A DNA stretch of 64,000 nt, from positions 125,585 through 189,584 of the forward strand of contig NZ_LMEC01000011.1 in NCBI RefSeq assembly GCF_001425265.1, in the 5' to 3' direction. A program made the position numbers and the translations under genes. Positions 25,821-33,752 of the stretch are shown here, one piece after another (within the stretch, counting starts at the first letter, position 1; each line of letters starts with the position of its first letter). The notes under the pieces are model-generated. The model did no database searches and was not told the origin of the DNA. It saw only the letters and a list, made by a program, of their open reading frames with translations. Origin of the DNA: Massilia sp. Root418 (GTDB lineage Bacteria > Pseudomonadota > Gammaproteobacteria > Burkholderiales > Burkholderiaceae_D).

Positions 25821-26342
25821 ATGAATAAACAACAGACTAGCCATATTTTCAACGCCATCGTCGCCACCCCCTTCGGCGCCATGGGCATCCGCACCGGCGG
25901 CGCGCTGGTAACGGAACTGGTCTACCTGCCGCCCGGTTACGCTGAAAAGGATGCGCAGGACCCGGTGGCCGCGCTGGCCGCCGAACAGATCCTGCGCTAC
26001 TGCGCCGACGCCGACTTCGCCTTCACCCTGCCGCTGGCCAAGGTGGGCAGCGAGTACCAGCGCCGCGTGTGGGCCGCCATCGGCAGCATTCCGCGCGGCC
26101 AGGTGCGCACCTACGGCGAACTGGCCAAGTTCCTCGAATCGGCGCCGCGCGCCATCGGCCAGGCCTGCGGCCAGAACTGGTTCCCGCTGGCCGTGCCTTG
26201 CCACCGCGTGACCGGCGCCAACGGCCTGGGCGGCTTCGCCCACCATGACGACGCCAACGGCTTCCACCTGAACGTCAAGCGCTGGCTGCTGGCGCACGAG
26301 GGACACAGCGAGTACGCATGGCAGCAGACAACCTTGCTCTGA
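25821..26342 (+). CDS. ogt: Methylated-DNA--protein-cysteine methyltransferase
   Basis: 173 aa. Suicidal repair of O6-alkylguanine. C-terminal domain with YQRRVWAAIGSIPRGQVRTYGELA (recognition helix with the arginine finger region) and active-site motif PCHRV. The N-terminal domain is short, so Ogt/Ada-C type. ATG 25821 is preceded by an AT-richer promoter-like stretch. Its last 25 bp overlap the xerD start, so translation is probably coupled; a repair gene with a recombinase gene. Confidence 0.93.
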   Translation: MNKQQTSHIFNAIVATPFGAMGIRTGGALVTELVYLPPGYAEKDAQDPVAALAAEQILRYCADADFAFTLPLAKVGSEYQRRVWAAIGSIPRGQVRTYGELAKFLESAPRAIGQACGQNWFPLAVPCHRVTGANGLGGFAHHDDANGFHLNVKRWLLAHEGHSEYAWQQTTLL

Positions 26343-27220
26343 TCGACGACTTCTGCGACGCGCTGTGGCTGGAGGACGGCCTGGCGAAGAACTCGCTGGA
26401 CGCCTACCGGCGCGACCTGAAGGCCTTCGCGCGCTGGCTGGAGGTGGCGCGGCCGGACGTGGCCGGGCTGCACGCGGTGGCCACCCACCACATCGACGCC
26501 TATTTCAGCGCCCGCCACGAAGACAGCAAGGCCAGCACATCGAACCGCCGCCTGTCTGTACTGAAACGCTATTACCAGTATGCGCTGCGGCAGAAGCTGG
26601 TGGCGGCCGATCCGTGCCTGAAACTGGCTTCCGCCAAGCAGGCGCAGCGCTTTGTGCACACGCTGAGCGAAGCCCAGGTGGAGGCGCTGCTGGCCGCGCC
26701 GGACGTACGTACGCCGCTGGGCTTGCGCGAGCGCACCATGCTGGAGCTGATGTACGCCAGCGGGCTGCGGGTGTCCGAACTGGTGGCGCTGAAGACGTTC
26801 GAGCTGAGCCTGAACGACGGCGTGCTGCGCATCACCGGCAAAGGCGCCAAGACGCGGCTGGTGCCCTTCGGCGGCCAGGCGCGCCAGTGGATCGAGCGCT
26901 ACATGAAGGAGGCGCGCTGGGCCATCCTGGACGGCCAGCAGGACGACGCCCTGTTCGTGACCGCGCGCGGCGGACCGATGACGCGCCAGATGTTCTGGGT
27001 CATCATCAAGAAGCACGCGCAGAAGGCCGGCATCACTTCGCCGCTGTCGCCGCACACGCTGCGCCACGCCTTCGCCACCCACCTGCTCAACCATGGCGCC
27101 GACCTGCGCGTGGTGCAGCTGCTGTTGGGCCATTCGGATATTTCCACCACGCAGATTTATACCCATGTGGCGCGCGAGCGCCTCAAGCATTTGCATGCGC
27201 AACATCATCCCCGCGGCTGA
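26318..27220 (+). CDS. xerD: Site-specific tyrosine recombinase XerD
   Basis: 300 aa. Resolves chromosome dimers at dif with XerC. SAM-like N-terminal domain (residues 1-100). Catalytic residues are all present: Arg151 (GLRVSEL), Lys175 (GKGAKTR), His246 and Arg249 (HTLRH), His272 (GHSD) and nucleophile Tyr281 (IYTHV). The C-terminal KHLHAQHHPRG is typical of XerD. The start overlaps ogt. Confidence 0.96.
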   Translation: MAADNLALIDDFCDALWLEDGLAKNSLDAYRRDLKAFARWLEVARPDVAGLHAVATHHIDAYFSARHEDSKASTSNRRLSVLKRYYQYALRQKLVAADPCLKLASAKQAQRFVHTLSEAQVEALLAAPDVRTPLGLRERTMLELMYASGLRVSELVALKTFELSLNDGVLRITGKGAKTRLVPFGGQARQWIERYMKEARWAILDGQQDDALFVTARGGPMTRQMFWVIIKKHAQKAGITSPLSPHTLRHAFATHLLNHGADLRVVQLLLGHSDISTTQIYTHVARERLKHLHAQHHPRG

Positions 27221-27293
27221 AAAATTTGCGTCGGCCGCATCTGCGTCATAATGTAGCGGAACGAACAGCGTTCGCAACATAGAGAGGTGGCAA

Positions 27294-27467
27294 ATGGCTA
27301 AGACAAATTTCCAGTATGAAAAGCGCCAACGAGAGCTGGAGAAGAAGAAAAAAGCCGAAGAAAAGGCGCGGCGCAAGCTGGAAGCCAAGAGTAAGCCGGA
27401 AGGCGAGCAGGACGCGGACGAAGCAGGCTACGACACGCCGGAAGATGCGCCGCCCGTGCAGGAGTAA
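27294..27467 (+). CDS. Small basic/acidic charged protein (57 aa)
   Basis: Starts MAKTNFQYEKRQRELEKKKK, followed by a Lys/Glu/Arg helix and an acidic Pro-containing tail (DTPEDAPPVQE). AGAGAGG upstream of ATG 27294 is a good ribosome site. I recall similar short KRQRELEKKKK proteins in Betaproteobacteria, but no function is known. The bipolar charge pattern suggests a nucleic-acid-associated or chaperone-like peptide, which is a guess. Confidence 0.8.
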   Translation: MAKTNFQYEKRQRELEKKKKAEEKARRKLEAKSKPEGEQDADEAGYDTPEDAPPVQE

Positions 27468-27586
27468 GCCTGGAGCGGGCTGTTACGTTTGCTCACATAT
27501 TCTTGCTGAAATTTACACGACCCCATGTCTGTCCGGCATGGTTGCGGTCCTATACTCTCGCTGACTTTATTCCAGCGGGAACTGTT

Positions 27587-28210
27587 ATGAAAAACCAAGT
27601 GTTTCAATTGTCGGCCTGCGCCATGGCGGCCGTGCTGACGATGTCGCTGGCCGCTTGCGGCGGCAGCGGCGGCGACAGCGGCGACAGCACGGCTGCCGAC
27701 ACGCAGATCGCCATCACCACCCAGCCCGCAGCGGTGACCGTGGTGGCCGGCCTGGACGCCAGCTTCAGCGTGGTGGCCACGGGCGGCAAGCTGAGCTACC
27801 AGTGGCGCAAGGACGGCGTGGCCGTGCCGGGCCTGACCGCCAGCAAATTCACTTTCGCACCCGCGTATTCCACCCACGCCGGCAGCTATGACGTGGTGGT
27901 GACCAACAGCCTGGGCAGCGTCACCAGCACGGCAGCGGTGCTGACGGTGGGCATCGTGCCGGCCATCACCACGCAGCCGGTGGCGCTTACGGTTTCCGCC
28001 GGCAGCCCGGCCACGTTCAGCGTGGCCGCCACCGGCAGCGGCACGCTGACTTACCAGTGGCGCAAGGCGTCCACCAACATCGCCGGTGCCACTGCGGCCA
28101 GCTATACCATCCCGGCCGTCGCGGCAGCGGACGCAGCCAGCTATGACGTGGTTGTTACCAACACCTATGGCACTGCTACCAGCAGCGTTGCGACGTTGAC
28201 CGTCAATTGA
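27587..28210 (+). CDS. Lipoprotein with two immunoglobulin-like repeats
   Basis: 207 aa. Signal peptide with lipobox LAAC (about residues 17-20), a Gly/Ser/Asp linker, then two Ig-like domains of about 80 residues each. Both carry the pattern TTQPxAxTVxAG...F SVxATG...YQWRK...SYDVVVTNxxG, with the Trp and Tyr core conserved. Such repeats occur in surface adhesins. At this length it is a minimal two-domain version. ATG 27587 is chosen because the upstream extension precedes the signal peptide. Convergent with the next gene across a REP pair. Confidence 0.85.
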   Translation: MKNQVFQLSACAMAAVLTMSLAACGGSGGDSGDSTAADTQIAITTQPAAVTVVAGLDASFSVVATGGKLSYQWRKDGVAVPGLTASKFTFAPAYSTHAGSYDVVVTNSLGSVTSTAAVLTVGIVPAITTQPVALTVSAGSPATFSVAATGSGTLTYQWRKASTNIAGATAASYTIPAVAAADAASYDVVVTNTYGTATSSVATLTVN

Positions 28211-28226
28211 TTCCGGGGCGGCGCCC

Positions 28227-28314
28227 GGCGGGTTACGCGTGCCGCTAACCCGCCCTACGGTATTTGTGCGGAGCTGCGTAGGGCGGGTTAGGCGGCGTGC
28301 CGCCGTAACCCGCC
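28227..28314. repeat. REP-like palindrome pair, locus 4
   Basis: Units at 28227-28259 and 28277-28314, tails inward, in the gap between the convergent Ig-like lipoprotein and the secreted protein of the second RND operon. Confidence 0.9.
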
Positions 28315-28315
28315 G

Positions 28316-29134
28316 CTATGCCGATGGCTCGTCCGCGTAGCGCAGTTCGATCAGCGCGTCGTCCGGGTAGGCTTTGTTGCCCAGCGGCGGCGTGTAGGAC
28401 GTGCCTTCCTTGTTCAGCTTCAGCTGCACCCGCTGATCGCCATGCGTCAAGGTGGCCGTGGCGATGCGCTGCGCCGCTGCCGTGGACAGCTGTATCTTTT
28501 CGTGGCTGCACCAGTCTGTGGTCAGCAGGAGGGTGTTGATCATGCTGGTCAGCCAGAATCCGATTTCTTCCTTGGCCGTGGCCACCAGCACCTTGCACTC
28601 CAGCCGCAGGTCGCCCAGGCGGCGCATGCCTTCGGGCACCCCCGCGCTGTGGACGTCCGGCTGCCAGCGGTAGCCGCCTTTCGGCTTGTTCAGCAGCAGG
28701 TCGGCATTTTCCTTCCTGGCTGCTTCGCTGCGCGGCAGCGAGAAGGTATGGTCGGCCGCCACCGGCAGCGGGATGGAGATGGTGTCGCCCGCGATGCGCA
28801 TGGCCAGGCCGCTCATGTCGGCCGATGGCTTGCCGCTGCGGGGACGCAGCTTGAAGCGCACTTCCGGCGCGGTGGGCGCCAGCTCGTGGTATTTGTCAAA
28901 GGCGTCCAGGCCGGCAGCCATCACGCGGTAGGTCTTCAGCTCGGGGTTGCGGATGCCGTTGACCACCACGGCATTCTTGTCCACGGCCGGCTCGGCTGCG
29001 GCGGCGGATTCGGCCGCCGCCACCGGCGGCTTGTCCGCCACCGGTGCCTCCTGCGCCGCGGCGGTGGGCATGCCGAACGGGGACAGCAGCAGGGCGGCGG
29101 CCACGGCGCCGCCCAGGGTTTTCAGGTCAGTCAT
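28316..29134 (-). CDS. Secreted protein of unknown function linked to an RND pump
   Basis: 272 aa. Signal peptide (about residues 1-27, ending PTAAAQ), an Ala/Glu-rich spacer to about residue 52, then a globular domain with conserved-looking VVVNGIRNPELKTYRVMAAGLDAFDKYHELAP in segments, a WCSHEKIQLS segment and alternating beta-type sequence to the end. No family recognised. It starts 13 bp after the RND pump gene, so it is cotranscribed. It takes the place where an outer-membrane channel gene is usually found, but its length and lack of OEP repeats exclude a TolC-like channel. Confidence 0.8.
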   Translation of the reverse strand: MTDLKTLGGAVAAALLLSPFGMPTAAAQEAPVADKPPVAAAESAAAAEPAVDKNAVVVNGIRNPELKTYRVMAAGLDAFDKYHELAPTAPEVRFKLRPRSGKPSADMSGLAMRIAGDTISIPLPVAADHTFSLPRSEAARKENADLLLNKPKGGYRWQPDVHSAGVPEGMRRLGDLRLECKVLVATAKEEIGFWLTSMINTLLLTTDWCSHEKIQLSTAAAQRIATATLTHGDQRVQLKLNKEGTSYTPPLGNKAYPDDALIELRYADEPSA

Positions 29135-29147
29135 GGTGCTCCCGGGA

Positions 29148-32100
29148 TCAGGCGACGTCCGCCATTTTCTTCTGTTCCGACAGGGCCGCCACGGTGGCGG
29201 CCTGCTGCTTGCCGCCCAGCCAGCGCGCGCAGCGCTTGCCCAGGGTGTCGAGGTAGGTATACGCCACCGGCACCACGACCAGGGTCAGCAGGGTGGAGGT
29301 GATCACGCCGCCGATCACCGCGCGGCCCATGGGCGCCTGCGTTTCGCCGCCGTCGCCCAGGCCGATGGCCATGGGCAGCATGCCGAAGATCATGGCCAGC
29401 GTGGTCATCATGATAGGCCGCAGGCGCACCTGGCCGGCCTGCATGATGGCCTCGCGCTGGCCCAGGCCTTGCTGCTGGCCGTGGTTGGTGAAGTCCACCA
29501 GCAGGATGGCGTTCTTGGTCACCAGGCCCATCAGCATGATGAAGCCGATCACCGAGAAGATGTTCAGCGTGCTGCCGGTAATGAGCAGCGCCAGCAGCAC
29601 CCCGATCAGCGACAGCGGCAGCGAGGTCATGATGGCGACCGGCTGCAGGAAGCTGCCGAACTGCGAGGCCAGTACCAGGTAGATGAAGATCACCGCCACG
29701 CCCAGCGCCGTGATGGCGCCGCCCATGGTTTCCGCCATTTGCTGGGCGTTGCCGGCCACGTCGAAGCGCACGCCGGGCGGCAGCGTGATCGACTTCATGG
29801 CTTTCTGCACGTCGGCGTCCACGTCGCCGCCGGGACGGCCTTCCACGCCGGCATACACCGCCACGCGGCGCTGCAGGGCCTGGCGTTTCAGCACCTGCGG
29901 GCTGGAGGAGGGGATGAATTCCACCACCTGGCGCAGCGGCACCATGCGCGGCGTGCCGTCGGCGTTGGTCTTGCTGGAGGCGATCGACAGGTCGGCCAGA
30001 TCCATCACGCGCTGGCGTCCGGACTTGGGCAGCTGCACGTTGACTTCATAGTTCTGGCCGTCCGACGCCAGCCAGTGGCTGACCTTCTCGCCCGCCACGA
30101 AGGGCCGCAGCGCCGCGCCGATCTGCTGCACCGACAGGCCCAGGTCGCTGGCCAGCTCGTGGTTGATCTTGATCATGGTGGACGGGTTGGCGCCTTCCTG
30201 GCTGTATTCCAGGTCGGCCACGCCCTTGATCTTGCGCATCTTGTCCATCAATTCGCGCGCCACGGCGTCCAGCTTGCCTTCGTCGGTGCCCAGGATGGCG
30301 ATGAAGATGGGCTTCTGGCCCACCGACAGCTGGATGCCGGCGATCGGCGCCAGCCGTTCGCGGATGGCTTTTTCCAGCTCTTTCTGCGAGCGGCGGTGGG
30401 TCTTCTTCACGTCCGTCAGCTTCAGGTTCACTTCGGCCGAGTTGCGGCCGTCGCGCGTGCCCACGTTGGACAGGATGCTGTCGATTTCCTTGAACGGCGC
30501 CAGCGCCGCCTCCACCTGCTTGACCTTGTCGTTGGTGTATTCCAGGCTGGAGCCGACCGGGGTCTTGAAGCGCATATTGACCCAGCCTTCGTCCGTTTCC
30601 GGGAACATCTCGCCGCCTATCATGGGCACCAGCAGCAGGCTGCCGGCGAAGATGGCGGCGGTGACCGCCAGCGTGGTCTTGCGCCAGTTCAGCGCCACGG
30701 CCAGTACCTTGCCGTACACCACATGCAGCCAGTCCACGCCGCGTTCGACGGCGTCCATGAAGCGGCCCAGCCAGGGCAGGTACTTGAAGCGGTTTTCCTC
30801 CGGGTCGGGCCAGACCGAGGACAGCATCGGGTCCAGGGTGAAGGAGACGAACAGCGACACCAGCACGGCCACCGCCACGGTAATGCCGAACTGCAGGAAA
30901 AAGCGGCCGATGATTCCGTCCATGAAGGCCACCGGGATGAACACGGCCACGATGGCGAAGGTGGTGGCCATGACGGCCAGGCCGATCTCGTTGGTGCCGT
31001 CCTCGGCCGCCTGATGGTGGTCCTTGCCCATGCCGAAGTGGCGCACGATGTTTTCGCGCACCACGATGGCGTCGTCGATCAGCAGGCCGATGCACAGCGA
31101 CAGCGCCATCAGCGTCAGGAAGTTCAGCGTGAAGCCAAAGGCCTGCATGGCGATGAAGCTGGCCATGACGGATATCGGCAGGGTCAGGCCGGTGATGATG
31201 GTCGAGCGCCAGGACTTGAGGAAGAAGAACACGATCACCATGGTCAGCACGGCGCCTTCGATGATGGTGCGTTTCACGTTGTCGAGCTGGCTTTGCACGC
31301 GTTCGGACTGGGATTCGAGGATGTGCAGGCGGATGCCTTCCGGCAGCGTTTGCTGCAGGGCTTCGGCGGCCTTGCGCACGCCGTCGCCCACCACCACCAC
31401 GTTGGCGTCCTGCACCTTGGTCACTTCCAGCGAAATGCCGGGCTTGCCGTTGATGCGCGAATACGATTGCGCCTCTTCCTCGCCGTCGACCACGCTGGCC
31501 ACCTGGTCCAGGTAGACCGGGCCGTTGGCGCGGCGCGCCACGATGATCTTGTTGAACTCGCGCGCATCCTTGATCTTGCCTTCCACCCGCACCAGCTGCT
31601 CGGTGACGGACTGGCTGATGTTACCGGCCGGCAGGTTGGCATTGGTGCTCTGGATGGCGCGGATCACCTCGTCCACGCCGATGCCCTGGGCCGTCATCTC
31701 GTTGGGCTTCAGGCTGATCAGCACCTGGCGCTTGGTGGTGCCCAGCACGCGCACCTGGCCCACGCCGGCCACGTTCTGGAAGCGCTTGGTGATGATCTGG
31801 TCGGTCATGGTGGACAGCTCGCGCAGGCTGTGCTTGTCCGAGCTGAGCGAGAGCGTCACCACCGGGCGTTCATTGTCGCCTTCCTCGCGCGCGATGAAGG
31901 GGTCCTTGGCTTCCTTGGGGAAGCGCGGGCGCACCAGGGCCACCTTGTCGCGCAGCTCCTGCATGGCGCGGTCCATATTGGTGGACAGCTGGAATTCCAG
32001 GTAGACCCCGGCCCGGCCTTCCCAGGAGTTGGCGCGGATGGTCTTCACGCCGCTGACGGTGTTGACGATGTCTTCCACCGGCCGCGTGATGTCGTTCTCC

Positions 32101-32276
32101 ACCGCTTCCGGCGAGGCGCCCGGATACTCGATCTCGATGGCGGCGAATGGCAGGCTGACGTTGGGCATGGATTCCACGCCCAGGCGCTGGTAGGCGAACA
32201 GGCCCAGCACCATGAGCGCCACCATCACCATGGTGGCGAACACCGGGTTTTTGATACTGACTTTGGTGATCCACAT
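29148..32276 (-). CDS. RND efflux pump, HAE1 family (second system)
   Basis: 1042 aa with the usual twelve helices and two large periplasmic loops. N-terminus MWITKVSIKNPVFATMVMVALMV in segments, the VESMPNVSLPFAAIEIEYPGASPEAVE porter start, and TM4 motif GLLIDDAIVVRENIVRH with both aspartates. The second-half motif AILLVDFTNHGQQQG is also present. Closest in style to the MdtB/C or VexF-like branch rather than MexF. Start 3 bp after the adaptor stop. No channel gene follows. Confidence 0.94.
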   Translation of the reverse strand: MWITKVSIKNPVFATMVMVALMVLGLFAYQRLGVESMPNVSLPFAAIEIEYPGASPEAVENDITRPVEDIVNTVSGVKTIRANSWEGRAGVYLEFQLSTNMDRAMQELRDKVALVRPRFPKEAKDPFIAREEGDNERPVVTLSLSSDKHSLRELSTMTDQIITKRFQNVAGVGQVRVLGTTKRQVLISLKPNEMTAQGIGVDEVIRAIQSTNANLPAGNISQSVTEQLVRVEGKIKDAREFNKIIVARRANGPVYLDQVASVVDGEEEAQSYSRINGKPGISLEVTKVQDANVVVVGDGVRKAAEALQQTLPEGIRLHILESQSERVQSQLDNVKRTIIEGAVLTMVIVFFFLKSWRSTIITGLTLPISVMASFIAMQAFGFTLNFLTLMALSLCIGLLIDDAIVVRENIVRHFGMGKDHHQAAEDGTNEIGLAVMATTFAIVAVFIPVAFMDGIIGRFFLQFGITVAVAVLVSLFVSFTLDPMLSSVWPDPEENRFKYLPWLGRFMDAVERGVDWLHVVYGKVLAVALNWRKTTLAVTAAIFAGSLLLVPMIGGEMFPETDEGWVNMRFKTPVGSSLEYTNDKVKQVEAALAPFKEIDSILSNVGTRDGRNSAEVNLKLTDVKKTHRRSQKELEKAIRERLAPIAGIQLSVGQKPIFIAILGTDEGKLDAVARELMDKMRKIKGVADLEYSQEGANPSTMIKINHELASDLGLSVQQIGAALRPFVAGEKVSHWLASDGQNYEVNVQLPKSGRQRVMDLADLSIASSKTNADGTPRMVPLRQVVEFIPSSSPQVLKRQALQRRVAVYAGVEGRPGGDVDADVQKAMKSITLPPGVRFDVAGNAQQMAETMGGAITALGVAVIFIYLVLASQFGSFLQPVAIMTSLPLSLIGVLLALLITGSTLNIFSVIGFIMLMGLVTKNAILLVDFTNHGQQQGLGQREAIMQAGQVRLRPIMMTTLAMIFGMLPMAIGLGDGGETQAPMGRAVIGGVITSTLLTLVVVPVAYTYLDTLGKRCARWLGGKQQAATVAALSEQKKMADVA

Positions 32277-32279
32277 GGC

Positions 32280-33581
32280 TTAACTCCGCTGGCCAGGCGT
32301 GCTGGCCTTGGCGGTGGCGGTGGCCGGGGCCGGTGTCGGGACCTCGCCCGGCGGCACGGCCAGCTTCACCTTGGCGCCCGGCTTGACCGCATCCAGTTTG
32401 GCCACGATGACTTGCGCGCCGGCCTGCAGGCCCTCGGTCACCTCGGCGTAGCCGGTGTCGTCGTTGCGCAAGCCCAGGGTCACCGGCTGTGCCACCACCT
32501 TGCCCTGGTCCACCTTGTACACCACTTGCCGGCCGCCGTCGTTGCGCAGCGCGTCCACCGGCACCAGCGGCATCACGGCCGTGCGCTCGGTGACGATATG
32601 GCCCTTGGCGAACATGCCGCCCAGCAGGGCGCCATCCTTGTTTTCCACCGAAATATAGACCAGCATGGCGCGCGAGCCCGGCTCGGCGGTGGGGTTGATG
32701 CGCGCCACCTTGCCGTGGAATTCGCGCTGGAAGCCGTCGACCTTGAAGGCCACCTCCTGGCCGGTTTTCACGCGCGGGATTTCCGAGGTGGGCACTTGCG
32801 CTTCCAGGGTCAGCTCGGCCAGGTTGACGATGGTATAGACGGGCATGTCAGGCGAGACTTTTTCGCCCGCCTGCACATGACGTTTGGAAACGACGCCGCT
32901 CATCGGCGCGCGGATCACGCTGTCGTTCAGCGCGATGCGGGCCAGGTCCACCATGGCGCTGGCCGATTTCACGTTGGCGCGCGCCAGTTCCACGCCGTTG
33001 GCGGTGGTGTCGTAGGAGGTCGAGGAAATGTAATTCTGCTTGAGCAAGGCCTGGCTGTTGGCGTGGTTGCGGCTGGCCATGGCCAGCTTGGCCTGCGCCT
33101 CGTCCAGCATGGCTTGCTGCTGCGTCAGGCGGGCCTGCAGGTCGGCCTGGTCCAGCCGCGCCAGCACCTGGCCCTGGCTCACGGCCATGCCTTCGCGCAC
33201 CATCGCTTCGCGCACCTCGCCCGATACCTTGGCCTTGATGGTGGCCTGGCTGATGGGGGCCAGCGAGCCGGACAGCGGCAGGCTGAGCGAGAGCGACTGC
33301 GCGCCGATGGCGGCCACGTCGGCAGCGGCCAGCTCGTACACGTCCGGGCCCTTGGCTTTCTTGTCGCCTGCCGGCGCGGCGGCGCCTGCGGCGGCAGGCG
33401 AGGCCGGTGCCGCAGCCTTGTTCCTGGATTGCAGGACGGTCCAGCCGCCGCCGGCCAGGGCCAGCACGATCAGGGCCACGGCCGGGGCGCGCCAGCGTTT
33501 GCCTGCCTTGTGGGCGGCTTGGGCGGGGCGGGGCGGCGGGGGCAAGGTCTCGATTTTCATTGTTTGTCTCTGGGAGGCCAT
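32280..33581 (-). CDS. RND efflux periplasmic adaptor (second system)
   Basis: 433 aa. An N-terminal cytoplasmic tail and single membrane anchor (about residues 30-50, APAVALIVLALAGGGW) replace a cleaved signal. The lipoyl halves are ATIKAKVSGEVREAMVREGMAVSQGQVLARLD and DSVIRAPMSGVVSKRHVQAGEKV. The helical hairpin spans about 155-200. The beta-barrel follows. ATG at 33579-33581 lacks a ribosome site; an in-frame ATG at 33558-33560 is equally possible. First gene of adaptor-pump-secreted protein, divergent from the GGDEF-EAL gene. Confidence 0.92.
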   Translation of the reverse strand: MASQRQTMKIETLPPPPRPAQAAHKAGKRWRAPAVALIVLALAGGGWTVLQSRNKAAAPASPAAAGAAAPAGDKKAKGPDVYELAAADVAAIGAQSLSLSLPLSGSLAPISQATIKAKVSGEVREAMVREGMAVSQGQVLARLDQADLQARLTQQQAMLDEAQAKLAMASRNHANSQALLKQNYISSTSYDTTANGVELARANVKSASAMVDLARIALNDSVIRAPMSGVVSKRHVQAGEKVSPDMPVYTIVNLAELTLEAQVPTSEIPRVKTGQEVAFKVDGFQREFHGKVARINPTAEPGSRAMLVYISVENKDGALLGGMFAKGHIVTERTAVMPLVPVDALRNDGGRQVVYKVDQGKVVAQPVTLGLRNDDTGYAEVTEGLQAGAQVIVAKLDAVKPGAKVKLAVPPGEVPTPAPATATAKASTPGQRS

Positions 33582-33752
33582 TTTTGGATGTTGCCACTGT
33601 AGGCAATTTCAAGGCCCCGTACCATGCCGCTGCGACAAAGCGGCGAAAAGCGTGGCTGAACTGCAAAAAGCCGCGATAGGCGTGCCACGAGGCATTGTCA
33701 ACCAGCGCACCTTTGACGGATCGCAAGGCATGTGCCATGGCCAGGGGTGAAG

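Noticed and set aside
28947..33602. Very long plus-strand open frame (about 1550 codons) opposite the second RND operon; similar frames opposite the first RND operon (3170-6328) and the GGDEF-EAL gene (33609-36281)
   Set aside because: They are antisense to genes with clear motifs, are rich in His/Arg/Gln as expected from a GC-biased complementary frame, and contain no domain. Artefacts of codon bias.
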